DNA of 64,000 nt from Paenibacillus sp. JJ-223 (GTDB lineage: Bacteria; Bacillota; Bacilli; Paenibacillales; Paenibacillaceae): positions 124,001 to 188,000 of the forward strand of contig NZ_CAKMMP010000004.1 of the NCBI RefSeq assembly GCF_927798175.1. Reading direction: 5' to 3'. Below the pieces are notes generated by a model. It worked only from the letters and a program-made list of their open reading frames with translations, did not search any database and was not told the origin of the DNA. Positions 34,998 through 44,247 of this stretch are shown piece by piece. Both the position numbers and the translations under genes were made by a program. The stretch's first letter is position 1, and each line of letters begins with the position of its first letter.

Positions 34998-36076
34998 CTG
35001 CCGTTCCTCCTGTAGGCCACTTCGATACGCGAAATGCCCGGCGAAGCCCTCCCGCTTTCTTCCGACAATTTCAGCCAAACCGCCAACGCTTCAAGATGGT
35101 CGCCGATGATCAGCTTCGCAACCTCGTTGCCGCTGCCGATATTCGACTTGCGCAAACGATTGGTCCGGATAACGTCAACCCGTGCGGGAGCAGCTATTGC
35201 CAGACCATGATGGATGGCAAGGGTTTGCGCTTTGGGCGGCACAACGAGCGATTCCGGTTTGACGGTATCGATCATGCGGCGGGATACTGCATGGGGGACG
35301 GCGGTCATGGAGTTGGAGCCAAGATCCGGCCTTCCCAATGTACGGTTGAGGTAGGCCTTGATGCGGCTAACTTCATCCTGCCTTGCAAAAGGAGGAATCA
35401 GCGAGGAGATATCGTTCAGCGCAACATCGCTTCCACGGTCGATTTCGTACAGGAAAGGTGCAAGCTGTTCGGCAGGAAGCACCATGTCCCCATCCACGAA
35501 CAGCACGGAATCCGCCATCGTCATTTTGGCTCCCAATGCCCGGCCCACGTCATGTCCGGCCCGTTCCGGTTCATACACAATTGTGATGCCTTTCTCGGAA
35601 ATCACCCGTTCCAAACTGTTATCCTTCGTTCCATTCAGCACAACGATAATATCCTCCAAAGGCAAACGTTTCAGCTGTCTCAGCACTTGCGGAAGCGTCT
35701 GCTCTTCATTGCAGGCACAGACTACGGCCGCAGCCGGGCGGCGCAGCAGCAAAGGGACCAGATCGAGATTGCGGCCGGCGGCATGAGCGTATCCTTCCAT
35801 GAACGCCTTGCCTGCCAAAATCGCACTATCGTACGTGGGAAACGTTCCCTCGACCGCCTTGCCGTGTTCATGCCATGACTGGAATGCATGCCTGATGAAT
35901 GCCTCCCTTTCTTCGGGGGCACCCTGGCCTGCTTGTTGTCCCGCCCTTCGAAAGACATCCAAATTTACTGCGTATGGATGGATAGCCATCCCCGGACGTT
36001 TCCTTTTATGGATTCTGCGGTTCCGACGCACTCTTCTATTTATTGCGGGCCTACGTCGCCCCGTTTGCTGCTTCAT
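34994..36076 (-). CDS. Glycosyltransferase (GT2-like) with polybasic N-tail
   Basis: 360 residues. The first ~30 residues are MKQQTGRRRPAINRRVRRNR and on through HKRKRPG, an unusually basic tail. A ~75-residue helical region follows, then a GT-A domain from ~107: AVVCACNEEQTLPQVL, IVVLNGTKDNS, GHDVGRALGA, VLFVDGDMVLP (DxD) and LNDISSLIPP. The C-terminal part contains LGRPDLGSNSMTAVPHAVSRR, shared with the next upstream gene, so the two are tandem paralogues. GGAGGTGA before ATG sets the start. It lies 19 bp after the GT at 36096. Confidence 0.85.
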   Translation of the reverse strand: MKQQTGRRRPAINRRVRRNRRIHKRKRPGMAIHPYAVNLDVFRRAGQQAGQGAPEEREAFIRHAFQSWHEHGKAVEGTFPTYDSAILAGKAFMEGYAHAAGRNLDLVPLLLRRPAAAVVCACNEEQTLPQVLRQLKRLPLEDIIVVLNGTKDNSLERVISEKGITIVYEPERAGHDVGRALGAKMTMADSVLFVDGDMVLPAEQLAPFLYEIDRGSDVALNDISSLIPPFARQDEVSRIKAYLNRTLGRPDLGSNSMTAVPHAVSRRMIDTVKPESLVVPPKAQTLAIHHGLAIAAPARVDVIRTNRLRKSNIGSGNEVAKLIIGDHLEALAVWLKLSEESGRASPGISRIEVAYRRNGR

Positions 36077-36095
36077 GGTTTCACCTCCGACCTGC

Positions 36096-36980
36096 TCATC
36101 TTGCCAAAGCGCGGACACGGTTCAAATCGGGAAATCCTCCTCGTGGACCGCGATGACCCGTAATCCATCGGATCGCGGCCAGATGATCGTTCAGCACGAT
36201 TTTTTCCAACGGGTCTGGCCCTGATCGCTTCAAGGCGCGCAGCCGGTTCATTTTGCCGACAGGAACATGATGCACCGCCCGTACCCGAAGTCCCGCATCC
36301 ACGGCCTTTGCCAAGGCCAGCGGCGGAGTTTCCAGCGCTTCCACGCCGATGATTTCCAGTGCCTTGCGGCTCATCGCGTGAGGTATGGCAGTAAGGGAAG
36401 CTCCTTTAAGGTCCGGTCTTTCCAATATGATGTTCAATGCATGCTTAGCCTCTATGACCGGATGCACGGGATTGCGCTTTATTGGCCCGGTGTAGTCATT
36501 AAGAGCCACATCCGTTCCGTCAACAATCGCTTGCACGAAAGGTGCCATTTGTTCGGCGGGAATAACGATATCCGCATCGGTAAAGAGCAGGATATCGCCG
36601 CATGCCTCCGTTGCGCCTACGCGCCGTCCTCCGTCATGGCCGAGGGCATCGTCATGGACAAGTACTCGTGCGCCCGCGCCTGCGGCTAATGCCGCCGTAC
36701 GGTCCGTAGAACCGTTGACGACAACGATCACTTCGGTGCTCGGGCTGATTCTCTTCGCTTCGCGTACCGCCCTGCGGACGGTTTTCTCCTCATTCATGGC
36801 TGGAATAATGACCGAAAGCAACGGGTTTCCTGCATTAGGCAGACCTATACGGGGCAGAACATACCTTCGGCGTTTGGATTTGTTGGAAATCCCCGTCTTT
36901 CGGACGTCTCTTCTCCGGCGATTCTTTTTTCGTCCTGCACTTGCCTTTACGACAGCACCAACCTTCCGTCTCCGATTCTG
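36096..36980 (-). CDS. Glycosyltransferase (GT2-like) with polybasic N-tail, TTG start
   Basis: 294 residues. The first ~45 residues contain RRRK, GRKKNRRRRDVRK and NKSKRRRY clusters. The GT-A domain begins at ~52: LLSVIIPAMNEEKTVRRAVRE, VVVNGSTDRTAAL, GHDGGRRVGA, LLFTDADIVIP (DxD), LNDYTGP and ERPDLKGASLTAIPHAMSRKAL. It is the paralogue of the GT at 34994. The start is TTG at 36980 with GGAGGTGA 8 nt upstream; ATG codons further up lack an SD and would lengthen the protein by 47 residues. It is first in the glycosylation operon; a terminator separates it from the giant repeat gene. Confidence 0.82.
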   Translation of the reverse strand, partial: QNRRRKVGAVVKASAGRKKNRRRRDVRKTGISNKSKRRRYVLPRIGLPNAGNPLLSVIIPAMNEEKTVRRAVREAKRISPSTEVIVVVNGSTDRTAALAAGAGARVLVHDDALGHDGGRRVGATEACGDILLFTDADIVIPAEQMAPFVQAIVDGTDVALNDYTGPIKRNPVHPVIEAKHALNIILERPDLKGASLTAIPHAMSRKALEIIGVEALETPPLALAKAVDAGLRVRAVHHVPVGKMNRLRALKRSGPDPLEKIVLNDHLAAIRWITGHRGPRGGFPDLNRVRALAR

Positions 36981-37309
36981 CAATATGGTCACCTCCCGTA
37001 TTCTTTCATCATCCATCGCCAAAGGAACACACAGTATTCTATGTATCTGTGGAGAAGTGGAAACGGCATTCGCCCTTGAGCAGTTTTCTTCACTTATGAC
37101 TTGCTCCGTCCGTTTCGACATGGATCGTTTATGGAAACAGCCGACAAAGCCGTTCCACTTGCTTTACCATTCGGTGATCCCCCCTTTGAAGCCACGTCCA
37201 AATATCCGGCTGCCAAAACTGATATCATTCAGCCTGCACTCGACTTGTATGGACCCAACTCATTCGCTGTGACAACCATTGCAAAAAGTGTTCCGGGCCG
37301 TCGGCCTCC

Positions 37310-37348
37310 GGGCATGGAATACGGGCATGGAATACGGGCATGACATAC
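37310..37348. repeat. Three tandem copies of a 13-bp unit
   Basis: GGGCATGGAATAC occurs twice exactly and once with one or two changes (GGGCATGACATAC) back to back. It could be a regulator-binding array upstream of the glycosyltransferase operon, or slipped-strand expansion. Confidence 0.6.
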
Positions 37349-37416
37349 GGGACTGCCCCTTTATACTGACCTGGCCTTCCCTGGCGATTCTGACAGGACA
37401 ATCTTTATACAGATAG

Positions 37417-37459
37417 TAAAAAAGGCGGCATTCCGGATTTTCCCGGATACCGCCTTTGC
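37417..37459 (-). terminator. Terminator of the giant repeat gene
   Basis: On the minus strand AAGGCGGTATCCGG pairs with CCGGAATGCCGCCTT, followed by TTTT. It lies ~25 bp after the stop. Confidence 0.8.
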
Positions 37460-37482
37460 AGCATTAACGGCTGTTATCCCCG

Positions 37483-40400
37483 TTATAACGACGGACCGGC
37501 CGCGATCCATGACAACAGTCCGTACGTGTGCTTGCATCCTGCTGTACGTGTAACTTCCAACACTGCTTCGTCTTCGCTCTGGGACAAGAGCGATACCTGA
37601 AATCCCCGGTCATTGCACATCGCCACAATGACGTAGTGCTCCGATGCAAAAGCTTCTTCAAATATTACCGTCAGTTCGACCGAGGAATCTTCTTCAGGCA
37701 GGATGAAGGCTTCCATGCCGAACTGTTGAACGATCGGCTGGCGGCTGGAACTTCGCACCGGATGGAAAGATAAATGTTTTGGGGTTACGGCCCCTGCCTT
37801 CAGCTCCCGGCTACCCACCGCATCCTCGCACAGGTGATCCCCCCGAACGGAATTTTCACTGATCCGTTCTGCAGCTTCGAGGCTTTCCCTTACGTCGGCA
37901 GCCGGCTCCGGATTCGGTTGTACGTCCACCTGGTTCGAATCCTGAATCGGTTCGTCTTTTAGAGTAAATGCTGCTGCCTTTGCCGACTCTTGTTCTTCCT
38001 GCTGCTTGGCGGCAACCAATTGTTCCAACGTATCTCCGCTGAGTTGGCGAATCGCCTCCCAGACTTCCGCACTCAAATGCTCCGTCCCCACGATCCCCCC
38101 ATTTAAGTGAAGGGAACTTATGCTTTGTTTGCCAAGTTTGCTGCCATCCACGCTGCCATTTGCCAGTTTTGGACCGGTAACCGATCCGTCTTGCAAGTTT
38201 AGCGTGCCGACCGCTTCTTCTTCCAAGTGCAAGCTGCCGATGCTGCCATCCAAAATGTGGTGCGATTGCACGGAACCGTCCGCCAGTTTGCTGCCGTCTA
38301 CGCTGCCTGGGGCCAGCTTGGAAAGCGTGACCGCGCCATCTTGCAAGTTCAACGTTCCGACAGCTTCCTCTTCCAAATGAACACGACCAATGCTGCCATC
38401 GGAAATGTGATAGGAGAATACGGCGCCTTCGGCCAGTTTATTTTCATCAATGGAGCCATCTGCCAGTTGCTCCGAGCCGATGCTTCCCTTAACAAGTTTA
38501 CTGCCATCAATGGATTCTGCCACGAGATGCTCCCAACCGACGGATCCAGCTGCGAGCTTGCTGCCTTGCACCGCACCGTTCGTCAAATGCACCGTATCGA
38601 TGCTGCCTTCGGCCAGTTTGCTGCCATCCACGCTGCTTGGAGCCAGCTTGGAAAGCGTGACCGCGCCATCTTGCAAGTTCAACGTTCCGACAGCTTCCTC
38701 TTCCAAATGAACACGACCAATGCTGCCATCGGAAATGTGATAGGAGAATACGGCGCCTTCGGCCAGTTTGTTCTCATCAATGGAGCCATCTGCCAGTTGC
38801 TCCGATCCGATGCTTCCTGCGGCCAGGTTGCCGCTTCCCAGCACTTCTGCCGACAAATGCTCCAGGCCGATCGTTCCTGCTGCCAGCTTGCTGCCATCGA
38901 TCGCACCTGACTTGAGATGCTCCGGACCCACAGATCCCGCTGCGAGCTTACTGCCTTGTACCGCACCGTCCGCCAAATGCACCGTGTCGATGCTGCCTTC
39001 AGACAGTTTGCTGCTTTCCAGCACTTCTGCCGACAAATGCTCCAGGCCGATCGTTCCTGCTGCCAGTTTGCTGCCATCCACGCTGCCATTGGCGAGTTTG
39101 GAGGCTGTCACTGCTCCGTCTTGCAGGTTCGCCGTACTGATCGCTTCTGCTTGCAAGTGCGCGCTGCTGATGCTGCCTTCAGACAGTTTGCTGCTTTCCA
39201 GCACTTCTGCCGACAAATGCTCCAAGCCGATCGTTCCTGCTGCCAGCTTGCTGCCATCCACGCTGCCATTGGCGAGTTTGGAGGCTGTCACTGCTCCGTC
39301 TTGCAAGTTCGCCGAACTGATCGCTTCTGTTTGCAAGTGCACGCTGCTGATGCTGCCTTCAGCCAATTTGCTGCCTTGTACCGCACCGTCCGCCAAATGC
39401 ACCGTGTCGATGCTGCCTTCAGACAGTTTGTTGGTCTCCAGTACTTCTGCCGACAAATGCTCCAAGCCGATCGTTCCTGCTGCCAGCTTGCTGCCATCCA
39501 CGCTGCCGTTGGCGAGCTTGGAAGCCGTCACTGCTCCATCTTGCAGATTCGCCGAACTGATCACTTCTGCTTGCAAGTGCGCGCTGCTGATGCTGTTCTC
39601 GGCCAGCTTGCTGCCATCCACGCTGCCATTGGCGAGTTTGGAGGCTGTCACTGCTCCATCTTGCAGATTCGCCGAACTAATCGCTTCTGTTTGCAAGTGC
39701 GCGCTGCTGATGCTGTTCTCGGCCAGCTTGCTGCCATCCACGCTGCCATTGGCGAGCTTGGAGGCTGTCACTGCTCCATCTTGCAGGTTCGCCGAACTAA
39801 TCGCTTCTGTTTGCAAGTGCACGCTGCTGATGCTGCCTTCGGCCAGCTTGCTGCTCTCCAGCACTTCTGCCGACAAATGCTCCAGGCCGATCGTTCCTGC
39901 CGCCAGTTTGCTGCCTTGTACCGCCCCGTCCGCCAAATGCGCCGTTTCGATGCTGCCCTCGGCCAGTTTGCTGCCATCCACGCTGCCATTGGCGAGTTTG
40001 GAGGCTGTCACTGCTCCATCTTGCAAATTCGCCGTACTGATCGCTTCCGCTTGCAAGTGCGCGCTGCTGATGCTGCCTTCGGCCAGTTTGCTGCTTTCCA
40101 GCACTTCTGCCGACAGATGCTCCAAGCCGATCGTTCCCACCGCCAGCTTGCTGCCATCCACGCTGCCGTTGGCGAGCTTGGAGGCCGTCACTGCTCCATC
40201 TTGCAGATTCGCCGAACTAATCGCTTCTGTTTGCAAGTGCGCGCTGCTGATGCTGTCCTCGGCCAGTTTGCTGCCATCCACGCTGCCATTGGCGAGTTTG
40301 GAGGCTGTTACTGCTCCATCTTGCAGATTCGCCGTACTGATCGCTTCCGCTTGCAAGTGCGCGCTGCCGATACTGCCTTCAGCCAGTTTGCTGCCATGCA

Positions 40401-43400
40401 CCGCCCCGTCCGCCAAATGCGCTGTGTTTATGCTGCCTTCAGCCAGTTTGCTGCTTTCCAGCACTTCTGCCGACAGATGCTCCAGACCGATCGTTCCCAC
40501 CGCCAGCTTGCTGCCATCCACGCTGCCGTTGGCGAGCTTGGAGGCTGTTACTGCTCCATCTTGCAAGTTCGCCGTACTGATGGCTTCTGCTTGCAAGTGC
40601 GCGCTGCCGATGCTGCCTTCGGCCAGTTTGTTTTTCTCCAGCACTTCTGCCGACAAATGCTTCAGACTTATCGTTCCCGCCGCCAGTTTGCTGCCGTCGA
40701 TCGCACCTGCCGCAAGATGCTCCGGACCCACGGATCCTGCTGCGAGCTTGCTGCCGTACACACTGCCCTTGGCGAGCTTGGAGGCCGTCACTGCTCCATC
40801 TTGCAAGTTCACCGAACTGATCGCTTCTGCTTGCAAGTGCACGCTGCGGATGCTTCCTTCAGCCAGTTTGTTGCTTTCCAGCACTTCTAACGACAGATGC
40901 TTCAGGCCTACCGTTCCCGCCGCCAGTTTGCTGCCATCCACGCTGCTGTCGGCAAGTTTGGAGGCCGTCACTGCTCCGTCTTGCAAGTTCACCGAACTGA
41001 TCGCCTCTGCTTGCAAGTGTTCGCTGCCTACGCTTCCTTTGGCCAGTTTGCTGCCGTCGATCGCACCTGCCGCGAGATGATCCGAACCTACAGATCCTGC
41101 TGCGAGCTTGCTGCCATCAACCGCTCCGTCCACCAAATGCGCTGTTTCGATGCTGCCTTCGGCCGGTTTACTACCCTCCAACACTTCCGCCGACAAATGC
41201 TCCAGGCCGATCGTTCCCGCCGCCAGCTTGCTGCCATCCACGCTGCCCTTGGCAAGCTTGGAAGCCGTCACTGCTTCATCTTGCAAATTTGCCGAACTGA
41301 TCGCTTCTGCTTGCAAGTGCACGCTGCCGATGCTTCCTTCAACAAGTTTGCTGCCGTCGATCGCACCTGCTGCGAGATGATCCAACCCCACGGATCCTGC
41401 TGCGAGCTTGCTGCCTTGCACCGCCCCGTCCGCCAAATGCACCGTGTCGATGCTGCCGTCGATCAGTTTGTGCCCATCCACGCTGCCATCGGCGAGTTTG
41501 GAGACCGTCACTGCTCCATCTTGCAAAGTCGTTGTACTAACCGATTCTTCTTCCAGATGGGCATTGCCGATGCTGCGCTCCAAAATGTGATGCGAGAGCA
41601 CGGCGCCTTCCTCAATATGACGGGATTTCACTGCCCCTTGCTGCAGATGTACAGGACCTGTCGATTCCGCCTGCAAATGCAGGCTGCTGATTAGCCCAGG
41701 CTGCAAATGGACTCCCGATATCAACAGGGGTGCCAAGTGTTCTTCTTTGATCGATGAAGGCGCCAAATGCCGCGCCTTGATCTCATGGCTGGCAATGTGC
41801 TCGCCATTGATGCTTTCTACCTGCAAATGCTGTGGGCCAACAATCCGTTCGGCCAGATGATCCGAATCCACGCTGCCCGCGGCAAGATGGGCGGATTCCA
41901 CTACCGAGGCCTGCAGATGTTCCTTCCCAACGGCGCCAGGCTGCAGCGCGGTGCCGGATACGGAGCCTGAAGCCAAATATTCCTCCCGAATCAGACCCGG
42001 TTGCAATTTATTGCTGGTGATGCTGCCATCGGCGAACAAATCAGGGGAACGAACCTCATCTGCCAAATGCTCCAAGGAAACCACATGCTGTTTCAAATGG
42101 TATCCGTGAATCGTACCTGTCGGAATATGTTTGGGCGCAATGCTCTCAGCCATTATTTTGGCAGAGTTCACACTGCCGTCCGCCAGTTTGGCCGACGTCA
42201 CCGCCTGATCGGCAATTTTATCAGTGGACACACTTTCCGGAGACAGCTTTGGCGAAGTGACGGCATGGTCCGTCAAATGCGGAGGGAAAATCGAGCCATT
42301 TGCCACTTGTGCAGAAGCTACGCTGCCTGGTGCAAGCTTTTCTCCCGTCACGGCTCCTTTAGCCAGCGCCGACGTCTGCACGCTCCCCGGCTGCAGATGA
42401 GGGGCTCCTACAGCACGCTCGGTCAGATGCTCCGATTTTACCGTATACGGCCGTAACGCCTCTGAACTTACACTGCCTGGAGACAGGTGACTGCTCGTCA
42501 CTCCGCCATTGGCAAGGTGTACTGTCGAAACGCTGCCTGGTGCCAGAACTTTGCCATTGACCGATGCCGGCCCCAGTTTGTCTGATGTCACGCTTCCTTC
42601 AGCGAGTTTTTTACCCGTGATCGCTCCGTCTTGGATTTGATCCGTTCCGACGGAGGCTTCGGACAGATGTTCGGTAGACACCGCATTCTCTGCCAATGCT
42701 GCACCCGAAACGCTGCCGTCTGCCAAATGCACAGCTTCCACGCTTCCTGAAGCGATATGAATGGAATGGATCGCGGCATTGTCGATGTGGACTGGCGTAA
42801 TTCCCCGGTTGGCGATATGTTCGGCACGAATGGAAGCCTGGGCCAGATGTTTTCCCTGAATGACCTCGTCGGCGATTTTGGAGGAAACAATGCTTTGATC
42901 CGCGATTTTGGAGGCCGTCACCGCTTGTTCCAGAAGCTTTGCCGTTCCGATTGACTGATCCGCGATCTTTGAGCCGATGACGGCTCCTTCCGCCAAATGC
43001 TCGCTTTGCACTTCCCCTGGTCCAATTTGGTCCCGCCCCACCGCATAAGCACCAATCTGAATTTGGCTGATGGAACCGCTGGCCAAGTGTCTGCCGTTTA
43101 GCGCACCCGGTGCAATATGCCTCATTTCGATCGCGCCTTCTTCAATCTGCTTGCTGCCAACGCTTTCGTCCGCCAGTTGAGGTCTTCCCACCAAACCTTC
43201 GGCAAGATGACTTTGTTGAATAGCCCCTGTCTGAATGTGTGCCGACGTAATGGATTGTTCTTCGATCTTGCTGCCCGTTATCGCGCCTTCACGGATTTTG
43301 GACGTTGTAACCGCATCGTCGGCAAGCTTCGAGGTATGCACGGCCCCTCCGACCAAGTGACGGGTATCAATGCTGCTAACAGCAATCTTTTCTCCGGTGA

Positions 43401-44247
43401 TGGCCTGATTTTTAATCAGATCCTCGGTAATGACCATGTGATTAAAATGCCTTGCACTGATTGATCCGTCCGCGATTTTGGAGGCATCGATGACCTGATT
43501 GCCGAGCTTCTGCGACGTGATGCTACCATCCCTGATTTTATCCCCCGAAATCGAGGCGTTTCGGATTTTGTGGCCCGATACGGAACCATCAATCAAATGC
43601 TCCTCCGACACGGAATTTTCGGCAAGCTTGGCGGACAGGATCGCTCCGTCAGCGATATGGATGCTCGTTACGGCATAGTCCTGAAGAGCCTCGCTTCCAA
43701 CGGCACCCGGCTTCAGTTTGCTTGCATCCACGGACAGCGGGGCCAACCGGCTCTCCGTAACCGCATGCTCGCTTAAGTCATCGGTGTAAATATAATGTCC
43801 GACTTGGCCGGGCATCTGGTTTTGCCTCAACTGTTTGAGCCTTTCTCCGGCAGTGAGTCCTTCCTGCTTGTTGTCTTCTACTTCCGCGGACCATTGGGCT
43901 ACGCTGCTGACTTTCATCTGATCCTTCTCGAGAGCAGTTGCCTGCGCAGCTTCCGTAACCGCAGTTTCCGGCGGCGGTTGAACGACTTCAACATGAATTT
44001 CGGGCTGCTGCGCATTTCCAGATGGTTCATCGGTTTCCGGCAATGCGGGATCGGATGGCTGTAGAGGTCCGTCCGGCTCCTTCGATGACGGAACATGGGC
44101 ATTCAAACGATCATCCTTCTCGAGAGCAAAGCTTGAACGAACCGGACTCGGACTAGTGCGGCGTTCCGTCAGCTCCAGCTCCCTAAATGTGGGGCTCAGA
44201 TGACGAAGTTTCGGCGTCTGGGCCTTTTTTCTCCCTTTTTTACTCAT
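37483..44247 (-). CDS. Giant decapeptide-repeat protein (2,254 residues), candidate spore-surface fibre
   Basis: The function is not known. Residues 1-~165 are charged and Pro/Glu-rich, starting MSKKGRKKAQTPKLRHLSP; there is no signal peptide. From ~166 to ~2060 run about 190 decapeptides of consensus x-G-[SA]-[VI]-x-x-x-[KH]-L-[AQ] (e.g. DGSVDGSKLA). Ser/Thr recurs at positions 3 and 5-7. Similar 'GAVTTAKLAD' repeats are known in phage tail fibres, where trimeric beta-fibres are proposed. A ~110-residue linker precedes the C-terminal ~80-residue beta-rich domain ending GLLSWIAAGPSL, reminiscent of a cap or H-type-lectin fold. No signal peptide plus a SigE-like promoter, a divergent YheC/D gene and a downstream glycosyltransferase operon suggest mother-cell synthesis and glycosylated assembly on the spore (inference). 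Confidence 0.85.
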   Translation of the reverse strand: MSKKGRKKAQTPKLRHLSPTFRELELTERRTSPSPVRSSFALEKDDRLNAHVPSSKEPDGPLQPSDPALPETDEPSGNAQQPEIHVEVVQPPPETAVTEAAQATALEKDQMKVSSVAQWSAEVEDNKQEGLTAGERLKQLRQNQMPGQVGHYIYTDDLSEHAVTESRLAPLSVDASKLKPGAVGSEALQDYAVTSIHIADGAILSAKLAENSVSEEHLIDGSVSGHKIRNASISGDKIRDGSITSQKLGNQVIDASKIADGSISARHFNHMVITEDLIKNQAITGEKIAVSSIDTRHLVGGAVHTSKLADDAVTTSKIREGAITGSKIEEQSITSAHIQTGAIQQSHLAEGLVGRPQLADESVGSKQIEEGAIEMRHIAPGALNGRHLASGSISQIQIGAYAVGRDQIGPGEVQSEHLAEGAVIGSKIADQSIGTAKLLEQAVTASKIADQSIVSSKIADEVIQGKHLAQASIRAEHIANRGITPVHIDNAAIHSIHIASGSVEAVHLADGSVSGAALAENAVSTEHLSEASVGTDQIQDGAITGKKLAEGSVTSDKLGPASVNGKVLAPGSVSTVHLANGGVTSSHLSPGSVSSEALRPYTVKSEHLTERAVGAPHLQPGSVQTSALAKGAVTGEKLAPGSVASAQVANGSIFPPHLTDHAVTSPKLSPESVSTDKIADQAVTSAKLADGSVNSAKIMAESIAPKHIPTGTIHGYHLKQHVVSLEHLADEVRSPDLFADGSITSNKLQPGLIREEYLASGSVSGTALQPGAVGKEHLQASVVESAHLAAGSVDSDHLAERIVGPQHLQVESINGEHIASHEIKARHLAPSSIKEEHLAPLLISGVHLQPGLISSLHLQAESTGPVHLQQGAVKSRHIEEGAVLSHHILERSIGNAHLEEESVSTTTLQDGAVTVSKLADGSVDGHKLIDGSIDTVHLADGAVQGSKLAAGSVGLDHLAAGAIDGSKLVEGSIGSVHLQAEAISSANLQDEAVTASKLAKGSVDGSKLAAGTIGLEHLSAEVLEGSKPAEGSIETAHLVDGAVDGSKLAAGSVGSDHLAAGAIDGSKLAKGSVGSEHLQAEAISSVNLQDGAVTASKLADSSVDGSKLAAGTVGLKHLSLEVLESNKLAEGSIRSVHLQAEAISSVNLQDGAVTASKLAKGSVYGSKLAAGSVGPEHLAAGAIDGSKLAAGTISLKHLSAEVLEKNKLAEGSIGSAHLQAEAISTANLQDGAVTASKLANGSVDGSKLAVGTIGLEHLSAEVLESSKLAEGSINTAHLADGAVHGSKLAEGSIGSAHLQAEAISTANLQDGAVTASKLANGSVDGSKLAEDSISSAHLQTEAISSANLQDGAVTASKLANGSVDGSKLAVGTIGLEHLSAEVLESSKLAEGSISSAHLQAEAISTANLQDGAVTASKLANGSVDGSKLAEGSIETAHLADGAVQGSKLAAGTIGLEHLSAEVLESSKLAEGSISSVHLQTEAISSANLQDGAVTASKLANGSVDGSKLAENSISSAHLQTEAISSANLQDGAVTASKLANGSVDGSKLAENSISSAHLQAEVISSANLQDGAVTASKLANGSVDGSKLAAGTIGLEHLSAEVLETNKLSEGSIDTVHLADGAVQGSKLAEGSISSVHLQTEAISSANLQDGAVTASKLANGSVDGSKLAAGTIGLEHLSAEVLESSKLSEGSISSAHLQAEAISTANLQDGAVTASKLANGSVDGSKLAAGTIGLEHLSAEVLESSKLSEGSIDTVHLADGAVQGSKLAAGSVGPEHLKSGAIDGSKLAAGTIGLEHLSAEVLGSGNLAAGSIGSEQLADGSIDENKLAEGAVFSYHISDGSIGRVHLEEEAVGTLNLQDGAVTLSKLAPSSVDGSKLAEGSIDTVHLTNGAVQGSKLAAGSVGWEHLVAESIDGSKLVKGSIGSEQLADGSIDENKLAEGAVFSYHISDGSIGRVHLEEEAVGTLNLQDGAVTLSKLAPGSVDGSKLADGSVQSHHILDGSIGSLHLEEEAVGTLNLQDGSVTGPKLANGSVDGSKLGKQSISSLHLNGGIVGTEHLSAEVWEAIRQLSGDTLEQLVAAKQQEEQESAKAAAFTLKDEPIQDSNQVDVQPNPEPAADVRESLEAAERISENSVRGDHLCEDAVGSRELKAGAVTPKHLSFHPVRSSSRQPIVQQFGMEAFILPEEDSSVELTVIFEEAFASEHYVIVAMCNDRGFQVSLLSQSEDEAVLEVTRTAGCKHTYGLLSWIAAGPSL
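38060..43780 (-). repeat. ~190 tandem 30-bp units encoding decapeptides
   Basis: The period is 30 bp throughout. From about 38,250 to 41,500 the copies are nearly identical, with higher-order blocks of 120-180 bp (e.g. the block encoding NLQDGAVTASKLANGSVDG is present about a dozen times). From 41,500 to 43,780 the copies are well diverged. This indicates an old repeat array with a recent expansion near the C-terminal half. Confidence 0.9.

Larger units (their letters stand above)
36981..37482. other. Intergenic stretch between the giant gene and the glycosyltransferase operon
   Basis: No gene supported. It holds a terminator (37417-37459), three tandem 13-bp units GGGCATGGAATAC (37310-37348) and should include the promoter of the glycosyltransferase operon, which I cannot place with confidence. 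Confidence 0.5.

Noticed and set aside
38768..41080. Long open frames on the plus strand (770 and 657 codons) opposite the giant repeat gene
   Set aside because: They are produced by the 30-bp periodicity of the repeat array, which keeps the other frames open. They lack ribosome binding sites and natural protein composition.
38060..43780. CRISPR-like regular repeats
   Set aside because: Units are contiguous 30-bp coding repeats with gradual divergence and no unique spacers, inside one open reading frame with its own SD and terminator.
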